From the NCBI GenBank assembly GCA_001931905.2, contig MSJI02000609.1, forward strand, positions 1-64,000: a stretch of 64,000 nucleotides of DNA, read 5' to 3'. This DNA is from Cladosporium sp. IMV 00045. Taxonomy: Eukaryota > Ascomycota > Dothideomycetes > Cladosporiales > Cladosporiaceae. Shown here one piece after another: positions 1 through 7,918 of the stretch; the stretch's first letter is position 1; each line of letters opens with the position of its first letter. A program made the position numbers and the translations under genes. The notes under the pieces were generated by a model. That model was not told the DNA's origin, made no database searches, and saw only the letters and a list, made by a program, of their open reading frames with translations.

Positions 1-1
1 T

Positions 2-499
2 TCTCGAGTTACGCCGCCTCCTATTACGAATACGAACGACCTAGACCGCTCTCTACTAGATAGTTCGCCGCCGGAGGGTACGGAGTTACGGGAGGCGACG
101 TCGCTAGTTAACTCGATCGTTCGTTCTTCTACTCTCGAGACTCCCGTAAAGCGGTATATCGAGCGATCGGGAGCGGCTTTCGAGAGAACCTCTTCCGAGA
201 ACGCTCTCTTACGGAAGGAGAACGCGGAGTATAAAGAGCTATTACGGATACGTAAGGAACGTAAGAAAGGGAAGCGCGTAGCGATAAAAGGGAGGTTCGT
301 CTTTAATACGAAGGAAATCCTCGAGGTAGTCGAGAGAGCGGAAGCGGAGGCCTCGAAGGGAAAGCTAAAGAGGAAGCGAAAGGCGAAAGCTACGACTCCC
401 GAAATCGAGGACGAGGAAGACGAAGGTATCGAGAGTAATATATCCGAAAGCGAGAGTAATTATATTATCTTAGCTAGTAAGAGATTAAATCTAAGGTAG
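2..499 (+). pseudogene. C-terminal part of a pogo/Fot1-like transposase, frame still open
   Basis: Frame 2 is open from the window edge to a TAG at 497-499 (165 codons). It reads as the basic, charged C-terminus common in fungal pogo/Fot1-type (Tc1/mariner superfamily) transposases: a segment LRKENAEYKELLRIRKERKK, then GKRVAIKGRFVF, then a Lys/Arg and Asp/Glu-rich tail. The translated stretch has no Met, Trp, Cys, His or Gln, as required where CpA and TpG are absent. No ATG can exist inside it, so it cannot be a complete gene as seen; the DDE domain would lie left of the window. Family assignment is by recalled resemblance of the basic motif only. I cannot tell whether it is a dead copy or part of an element adapted to RIP. 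Confidence 0.6.
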
Positions 500-515
500 A
501 GAGTCTAAAATTCCG

Positions 516-545
516 TCCGGTTTCCCCTCCTATCCGGTTTCCCCT
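516..545. repeat. 13-bp direct repeat pair, probable terminal repeat of the transposon
   Basis: The 13-mer tccggtttcccct occurs at 516-528 and again at 533-545, 17 bp apart, starting 17 bp after the transposase stop codon. Subterminal direct repeats inside terminal inverted repeats are common in pogo-type elements. The position just outside the ORF and next to TA dinucleotides fits a 3' terminal repeat with a TA target site. The partner end is outside the window, so this is inference. Confidence 0.45.
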
Positions 546-1720
546 ATAGTAACGTTAGTATAACTTAAAATAAAACTTTTACTAATTATATTAAGAATTA
601 TAGAGTTTTCTAAGTATAAATAAAAGTTTTCCTAAAAAGTGTTTTACTTATAGTATATTAAAAAACTCTAAGATAATCTAAAATAATAAGATATACTCTA
701 TAAAAATTAAGAATATTTTTACTATATTAATAGTAGTTTAAGTCTTAATATATAAGATACTTTAAAATTTATAAGCTCTATAGTAGATTAGAAATATTTT
801 AATACTTATATTTTTATTTTTAAATTATTTATATACTTTAGATTTAATAATATATCTAAAAAAAAAAAAGGTTTTCTAATATATTACTTTCTACCTAACT
901 TTCTCTAATTATTACTTTTTCTATAGAATTATTCTAACTTTAAGATTTTAATATAAGTTAGATTAATACTTTATTAACCTAGAGAAACTTTAAACTAGTC
1001 TTAAAAAACTTCTATTTTATACTAATCTCTAAATTTTTTAAAGCTTAAATCTATTAGTTTTAAACTTTTAGATTCTTACTTTAGATTATAACTTTTACTT
1101 ATATACTTTCTAGGTTACTTTATTATAGTCTAACCTAGACTTATAAAACTCTAATCTAGTAATAGCTAAGCTAAGATACTCTAATTCTAATATAGCTAGT
1201 ATTAAATAAGATTAATAAATTCTCTTAGTTTTCTAGAGTCTTATAGAGTTTATTAAGACTTAAGATTTTAATATAAGGTATAATCTTATCTAACCTATTT
1301 AGGATAAATAGCGCTAAGCTTAGATAATTTAAATTCTACTAAAATTTCTTTTTTTCTTTTTTTTTTTTTATTAAATAACTAAGCTAATTTTAATACTCTA
1401 ATTTTAATTTTAAATAAAGTTTTAGTATTTTTTTATAAGAAGTTATATCTTAAGGTAGTTTTAAAAACTCTAAGTAAGTTCTAAAAAACTCTCTAGCTTT
1501 TATTAAAACTTAAAAAAAAGAAAAAAATCGTAAAAAATTACTAGAAAATAACGCCTAGTAGTAAAAGTCGGAAAATTACTAAGCCGCTCTACTAAATGAC
1601 TTTGTAGGCGGATGGGTCCATGGAACAATCTTCTTCCAGCTCCGGGACACACGAAGTTCAAGCTCACGCGCATATTGTCTTCGCACTCCAGAACGAATAA
1701 AAGAGGAAAACAAACCATCT

Positions 1721-2386
1721 ATGGCTTCTAATTCAGGATGCTCGTCTTTGTGCGCTTTAACTGACTGTATCGCGATCCGGCCGGAGTTGATCGCCCGGGA
1801 AGAGACAAGCCTCCGTCTATACCCTAAGGCGAACACTCAGTCAGCACACGACTATGTGATCAAAGATTTGGCTACAGACTCGACTGTATTCACAATCACA
1901 GGAAAGAAATATGGAGTCATCCCAGGCCGTGAGTTCCGAGACTCGACCGGCCTCCCTTTATTCGAGCTTCGTCGGGCGGGCCTCTTTCGGAGACGGCCAT
2001 GGACAGTCCGATTACCAGGCGGTAGTGAGCATGATCTGATATCTCTCCGCACGCGGGGTCCTTCAAGAACGATAATCCTCGAAATCGCTCAACATCAGAC
2101 TGCTGGCACCAGCAGAGTTCAGAGCGAGGATGTTGGAAAAACAATCGCGTTGCACGTCCGTCGAACTACCGCACTATATACATTTGATGTGCTTGCTGGT
2201 GATCAAAAAGTCGCCGCAATCCGGGAGAATTCCCAACTGAACAGATCGGTGGGCCACTTTCCGACCGGGCCCTATGACCACGTTCCGGCAAGGCGCATTC
2301 TCGACATCGAACTAGCAACAGGACTAGATATGTCCATTGTAGGTAACATGGCAGGACATAATTCCGTAGATTCTCAGAGAGGCTAA
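1721..2386 (+). CDS. LURP-one-related (tubby-like fold) protein
   Basis: A 221-residue protein. Residues about 43-205 resemble the LURP-one-related (LOR, DUF567) domain, a 12-strand barrel around a hydrophobic helix. Visible elements are a strand reading VFTITGKKYGV, a turn around REFRDSTGLPLFELRR, then WTVRLPGG and a late hydrophobic segment. The family is widespread in fungi and plants; its role is poorly known, with membrane or lipid binding suggested by the tubby fold. The start at 1721 is the first ATG of the frame, about 125 bp right of the RIP tract. The last residues do not look like the family's hydrophobic helix. A 61-nt GT-AG intron (2343-2403, with CTAAC and ACAG) would give a different C-terminus ending at 2501 (239 residues). 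I am sure of the fold family but not of the 3' end. Confidence 0.65.
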   Translation: MASNSGCSSLCALTDCIAIRPELIAREETSLRLYPKANTQSAHDYVIKDLATDSTVFTITGKKYGVIPGREFRDSTGLPLFELRRAGLFRRRPWTVRLPGGSEHDLISLRTRGPSRTIILEIAQHQTAGTSRVQSEDVGKTIALHVRRTTALYTFDVLAGDQKVAAIRENSQLNRSVGHFPTGPYDHVPARRILDIELATGLDMSIVGNMAGHNSVDSQRG

Positions 2387-2501
2387 CAATACCACCCTAA
2401 CAGGCGGCGCTGATTGGGGTTTTCATATCGGACCTATTCTTTGGAGAACATCTGGAACACTAGGGAATGTCATCACTATGCTACTCACAAGTCTTGAATG
2501 A

Positions 2502-3039
2502 AGCCCATCGCGGATGCCTTCTTTACTATGGCATCTACCGACGAATTGAGCTTGGATTGCACCAGGTTGTCCGTACATGATTCTGAACGTACAAAGGTGC
2601 AGAAGCTCTCTGTATAGGATACCATAAGAAGTAGCCATGCAGGTCTGCTTGCTTGATCTTGATTAAGATCTTGACGACGTATAAAATCGCCTCTCCGTGT
2701 CTACTCTTGCCACTCACTATGGCAATATCTGATGCGTTTTGTGTCTGAATTTGGCAGAGAGCTTTCTTTGACATTAGTTCTAGTTTTTGCAGTCCGCACG
2801 ATGGCAATGCTATCCTTGCCTTGGGAATCAATAAATGGACCGTATTGCTGTCGCCGGGCTCGTCGGCAGCAATGCATAAATTATCGATGAGAACGACGAA
2901 CGTCAAAGGCCTTTGACTATCGCACAAGCTAGGGAGATGGGGACCCATTGCCTGTCGAACGACTTCATGTACAACATGAACCCCATATCACTTCGCAGGC
3001 TGATTCCGAAGACTAGGGCTATTCAATATTCCTATTCTC
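2502..3039. other. interval between LURP-one-like and RidA genes
   Basis: A 137-codon open frame lies on the minus strand at 2535-2948, but I recognise no family in it and see no supporting splice or start context. Nothing else stands out. Confidence 0.4.
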
Positions 3040-3506
3040 TCAACTATCAAAAGCCTCGACCTCGATCTCAACTCTCATCCTCGCATCTGCTAAGCTAGTT
3101 ACTCCGATCATAGTGAATATAGGTCTATGCTCGGGCCCGCACCACTTCTTCAAACTCTTCGCCATAAGAGCCAGAGTGGCCTCGTCAGCCGGTATGTGAA
3201 AGCTTCTGACACTGTAAACCTGGCTCCAACCCTTGCATCCAGCTACCTTGAGTGCAAGCTCTACATTCGAGAAAGCTTGGTCAATTTCGCTCTCAAGGTC
3301 GGGGTGTATATAGAGAAAATCCGAGGCCGGATTCCAGCCGCCTTGTGAAGACACGTGAGCGTTTCTTCCGTTGATAAGAATATGCAGCTTGACCCACCTT
3401 GTCCTGAAATCTTGATGAAGTTCCCGAGGCGACAGGCCTGGCTGGTGTGAACAGATACATGTGCACGTTCTCCGAAGCCGGGGTAAACACTATATTGTGG
3501 CTGCAT
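3040..3506 (-). CDS. RidA/YjgF/UK114-family enamine/imine deaminase
   Basis: Two exons (3398-3506 and 3040-3341) separated by a 56-nt intron (3342-3397) give 136 residues, the usual family length. The splice joins Gln-Gly across the junction and rebuilds the conserved ISGQGGW motif. Other family marks are YPGFGE near the N-terminus, GCKGWSQV in the middle and the C-terminal MRVEIEVEAFD, whose Arg binds the carboxylate of the substrate. RidA proteins hydrolyse reactive 2-aminoacrylate and related imines made by PLP enzymes. The chosen ATG at 3506 matches the family start; an upstream in-frame ATG would add about 37 unrelated residues. This is one of several RidA paralogues expected in such fungi, and its exact substrate is unknown. 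Confidence 0.85.
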
Positions 3507-4103
3507 CTCGTTAGATACCCGGAATGGAGAGGGTGCAATGCTAAGCCTGCGATGGTGGTAATAGTTGGTACTGTCTGCGTGAGCCGTTGAGAAGCAGACT
3601 GACTTGTAACGAGGCAACGAATCTCATTTTATATTGTCCTCCAGCGCCAACGAGTCGATCTTGGGTTGTCAGCTCAATACATCGTGATTCCTTTAGCGCA
3701 GCACCTCAAGGAATCTCCATGTCTTGGAATTTATGGGCTAGATACGCCAAGTGTTTGCAAATCCAGTGATCGAGAGGCAGGTGTTCGCCAAGATCTGACA
3801 TGCATCGGAGTCCTTGCAGTGTGGGTATGGGGGGTATGCGTAATCGAGTATCTTTCGCTGACTGATGATAGCGGCGGCCCTGGCAACGAGCTTGCTGATC
3901 GAATACGGCCATATGAGGCGCTTCCACTCTTCGCGTGATCCGGACATGCGTCTTATACCAACTGTGAAGCGATCCTTTGGTCAAGAGCTAAGAAATCGCT
4001 GACGCGGCATCTTCTCTTGAGATATTTCGATATGGATTCTACATGCCTCAGCGCCGTTCCTTGCGTTGACTTGCCCGTTTATACCGTACTTTAGCAAAGC
4101 CAC
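3507..4103. other. intergenic region between divergent RidA and NmrA-like genes
   Basis: This stretch separates the RidA gene (leftward) from the NmrA-like gene (rightward) and presumably holds both promoters. Short open frames occur, but none resembles a known protein. Confidence 0.5.
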
Positions 4104-5195
4104 ATGTCCCCCACAGACAAGATCGCCATTTTGGGCCACAATGGATGGGCTGCCCGCGATATACTCAAGTCTCTGGCTTCACGACCATTCACTCAACCTA
4201 TTCGCATCCTCGCCCGTGCAACGTCCAATGTAGCAGATCTTCCTGAGAACACAGAAGTCGCACGCTTCTCTTGGAGTTACAATAACTCAATTTCGAGAGC
4301 TCTTGAAGGTGTTGATGTTTTACTGTAAGTTTGCAGTTTATTTATTCTTCTGCGACGGCGCTGATTCACTTCTGAAAGCTCCCTCGTCGGGCCTGAAGGC
4401 TTGTTGGCTCAAAAGCAGCTTGTGCCGTTCATGAAAGATCATGAGGTTAAGCTTTTTGCCCCTTCAGACCTCGCGCTCCCGTACACGTCTGAGGAGAGAC
4501 AAAGCGTTCAAGTTCCTCGGAATAAGGAGGAGCTTGACAAAGAGTTGACCAAGGCCTGTATTCCGTCCGTCACGATATCCATTGGAAACTTCACCTCTTT
4601 CGCCCTAGACTCACCGTAAGTGGTTCCTCGCTGTAGCGTTTCGCTCGAACTGACGAATGCAAAGATACATGGGCGTTGACATACCCAACAATCGCATTCT
4701 TCACACAGGAGAGAGCAGGACTCGTCCAATCTACTTGTGGTAAGCTGCTGCTCCAATCCAGCAAGGTGAATTGATGCTAAAACAGTCATGCCCGGCTCTT
4801 CCAGCTCTCTTGCCTACGTTGCAGCTGGTTACGCATCTATGTTCTTCGATCACGGCTGCACCTCGCTTGCAGGTCGCACCATCGGTCTTAACGAATTGCA
4901 CCCCACTACAGATGACATCGAAGATGCAATGTGGAAGAAGGCTCAGAAAGCACCTCTCGTTGCATACGATTCTGTGGAGAATGCCATGCTCCAAGCAAAA
5001 TCCGGCAGATTGGACGCTTTGGTAAGGAAAAAAATGGGTGACGGGACGCACGGTGTCGGAGATGATTTATGGGAGGTTCCTGGCTTTCAGAAGAGAACGC
5101 TCAAAGACTTCGTAATGGGCGATGCGTTAGAGGCGCCCAGATATATGCCGGCCAGCGAGGAGACTCGCACATTTCTTGACCAGTATTTCGGTTGA
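4104..5195 (+). CDS. NmrA-like / isoflavone-reductase-like NAD(P)-binding protein
   Basis: Four exons (4104-4324, 4379-4615, 4665-4739, 4805-5195) with introns of 54, 49 and 65 nt give 307 residues in phase throughout. The N-terminus carries the dinucleotide-binding loop, seen as AILGHNGWAARDIL. It is followed by ALEGVDVLL and the exon-2 motif KLFAPSDLALPY, which in this family follows the redox-sensing strand. The family is atypical short-chain dehydrogenases; members are NADP-dependent reductases or non-catalytic redox sensors such as NmrA. The fourth exon uses the acceptor ending at 4804; the nearer ag at 4785 would give the wrong frame. The function cannot be narrowed further. Confidence 0.8.
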
Positions 5196-5841
5196 ATGAT
5201 CGAAGTAGCGCGAAAAACGTCCGTGTCAGACCCATGAGCTCGGACAGTATGGTTGTGAATACACCGCTGCGCCCATCATCAGCCCCCATGCCATGGCTTT
5301 CGGCCTCGACTCTGCCCCGGGCCTTCGATTCTCTGAATCCCGCGCCAGATGTTTCCATCGTTTCAGTATTAGACCCGGTTTGAAAGTCGCCATCGACAAT
5401 AGTCTCATCAATCTGTGCCCAGGGCTGGCGTCTCCTTTCGAAGGCGGCGATTGCCTGATCTCTGTGTTGCGGATCAGTAAACCAACTCGGCTAAATCACA
5501 GGGTGTACCGTGGAATGAGGATTACCAGACATCGATTTGGTAACTTATACATCTTTATATGCTTTATTCGCATGGAGTCGTTAGTCCAGGAAGCTAGTCT
5601 GAGAGGAGAGCAGTGCCTATACTGCTGATCGGGGGTTATGGATGTGAGGATGTCAGGACATAAGTAGAGCCGCGTAATAAGCCACTAGATGCTTCCAGTC
5701 TTAGGCAGTGTAAAGCTTTGTATGCCGATGTATAGAAGACGTTGAAGTAGCTAGCCCAAAAGGCATGCAAAGGCTGGTGGTATGGCGAGTCTCTCCTGGA
5801 GGCAGAGTGGCCGTGATGGATAGCCTCATTGCTGCGCACAG
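5196..5841. other. intergenic, no gene recognised
   Basis: 3' flank of the NmrA-like gene running into the GMC relic. Open frames are short and resemble nothing I know. Any remaining 3' part of the GMC gene would be expected here but is not readable. Confidence 0.4.
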
Positions 5842-6337
5842 TACCTTGTCTGCCCATTTGCGGTATGATCCGTTGGTACCGCAACGATATGACATATAAA
5901 AGAGCGCACTTGAGCCACCTAGAGTTTTATCGCGGGCATAAATCATGCTCCTCTGTTGCCAAATCCAGGCTGTTTTGTAGTTTGGAACTTCCAATCGATC
6001 AAGATCACGAGGTTTCGCCATCAGCTCCAACTTCTTCAGCGCCGCAGAGATCGGGAATAACACTGCGGAGCGGCCAGCTTCTGTTCCAAAAGGATTGATG
6101 CATTGCTGGGGAGGAGACAAACCTTCCATTGGGATTGTCAGCCTGGCAGTATCCGCCAGCCTCGACGACAGGGATCGACGTATCCTCGTCCTCAACGAGC
6201 CTGGCCGCGATAGTGAGACCAGCCGTGCATCCTACGACGACGTTATCGTAGATGGCGTCCACGCCGGGTGAGCCGCAAGAGTCCCTCAGAGAATTAAACC
6301 CATTCAACGCTGTCACTACCTTTGAGGCCAGCGACAA
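5842..6337 (-). pseudogene. truncated GMC oxidoreductase relic
   Basis: Two minus-strand frames together resemble the N-terminal third of a GMC (glucose-methanol-choline) flavoprotein oxidoreductase. The first (from 6337) contains the FAD-binding beta-alpha-beta unit, read as YDNVVVGCTAGLTIAARL, then VVEAGGY. One glycine of the usual VVGGGTAG loop is missing. After a frameshift near 6110 the second frame (to about 5842) has SMIYARDKTLGGSSALFYM, the GMC signature for FAD contact, then RGT-like and WAD motifs. The substrate domain and the catalytic His region are absent. Frameshift, truncation and loss of the glycine mean it cannot work. The original substrate is unknown. Confidence 0.8.
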
Positions 6338-7918
6338 GACAAGAAGCGGTATTTACATTCTCGAGGTCATGTGAAGAGACAGGTAAACCAGTCGCGCATC
6401 AACGGCTCGCCCGCCAGAATGCAGGCAGGAAGGCAAATGGAGATTGGCATATGCATTCAATAATTTTCAGCACAACAGAGCTTCTTTTTACACCAAGACC
6501 GCAATGGGTGGGTAACAAAAGAGAGATCCTTGTCAACGCTTGTCGGCCTGTGACGATCACGTAGCCTCGGCACCCTCGAAATGAGCAGAAGTCGGGCGTC
6601 GCATATTCCTAAAGAGTGCATTACGTGCGATTGCTATTGCCAACGTCCTCTTGGCCGGCGCCACATATGCGTCGACGATCTGCGACTAACATGATCTGCG
6701 ATGTAATGCCAAAGTACGAGTGCAGTAGTAAATAATCCAGAGCCGTGGGGTCGCGCCTCGCTCGGCTACGTAGGTGGCCTGTGAACATGCGTCGATGCCG
6801 GAGTTTTATCCGTCGGCAAGAGGATCGCCGATGCGGCCCGGGACGTTGACAATGGGAAGCAGTGACAGTCCTCAAGATGTCAGCCATGAAGAAGTGAACA
6901 AAATTTCAAAAGGAAGGACGATATGGTATTTCGTGGAAAATGCATTCAATCAGGGATCATGTCTCAATTATGGATGAAGGAGTCCTGAGAAACCATGCGG
7001 ACATCAATCGCACCGGGATCTGCTGCTTGACGTCATAGTATCCGGCAGCTTGTCCTACCGACATTTGCTTCCACAATTCCATCACATCGGCTGTGTTGTC
7101 TGCGAACCATCCTTTTGGGTCGGAAGCCATTCCTTTCGGCGATGTCGTGTTCTGGCACCAAGAGCTCACCTTCAGTGCAATATCCGCTCAACAGCTCACG
7201 TAGCTCATCATGCGACACTCTCACGTCGGACAGCGCAGACTTCCGAACTGAGATACTTCTTTATTACTATGTGCAACGCAATCTTTGACTGATTTGTCGT
7301 GACTCGACTTTTACAAACCAAGAGAAGAACCAGACCGAAGCTCCGCGATGCTGAGTAGCGTTGGCCTGAATCATGCATTGATGTTTCGAGGGACACGACG
7401 CTGCGGTGCAATTTTACAATGAGGAAGCTTCATTTACCTTTCGAGGAAGCCTTCATTGCCGATCTTATGACTGTCACTCTCATGAGCACTCCCTGTAATG
7501 ATCCATCCTGTGATTGATCGCCTACAGCCCTCGCTCGACTACTAGAGGCGGTTTGGTCTCTGGACCTCTAAATTGTAGGGGTAATTTCCCTTTGCACAGG
7601 CTATACACGGTGATCATGTCAAGGTTACGCAATGCGTGGAGACGGACGTTGCTTCTAACAGGTCGTAGTGGTGAACTTCAGCTTTGCTGCACCGCTCCGA
7701 CATGAGAAGAACCTGCATTAGCAGAGTGATAGTGTCAATGCGTAGTCGAGCTGGCTCCACACGGCCAAGTAAGCAAAAGAGATAAGTATATGATTGTGCA
7801 CTCAATAAGGAACTCGCCAACCTTCTGCGGCTTTAAAGGGTGCGTATAGACCTTCTTTCTCGACTTCTGCGCCCCAAGCTGTCGCAAAAACTATCATTTT
7901 CGTATTTATCGAATCAGA
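6338..7918. other. gene-poor interval with possible decayed coding remnants
   Basis: About 1.6 kb without a convincing gene. Minus-strand frames at 6957-7224 include a peptide with DVMELWKQMSVGQAAGYYDV, which looks protein-like but is split between frames, so it may be another relic. I cannot name it. The right part is presumably the promoter of the SLATT gene. Confidence 0.35.

Larger units (their letters stand above)
1..1596. repeat. RIP-saturated repeat tract, CpA/TpG-free
   Basis: Reading every line, I find no CpA and only one TpG (640-641) before the TpG at 1597-1598. At random, many dozens of each would be expected. TpA is correspondingly very frequent. CpG is retained and abundant in the first 500 bases, so the loss is specific to the CpA context on both strands. 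This is the signature of repeat-induced point mutation, which in Pezizomycotina converts CpA to TpA in duplicated DNA. The first 500 bases have balanced GC; 549-1596 is strongly AT-rich with poly-A/T runs and shows no readable gene. The boundary with ordinary sequence is abrupt. Confidence 0.9.

Noticed and set aside
549..1595. A second transposon gene in the AT-rich part of the RIP tract
   Set aside because: Stops are frequent in all frames and no motif can be read after such heavy mutation.
2535..2948. 137-codon minus-strand open frame between LURP-one-like and RidA genes
   Set aside because: No family resemblance, splice sites or start context; could be chance in a low-stop region.
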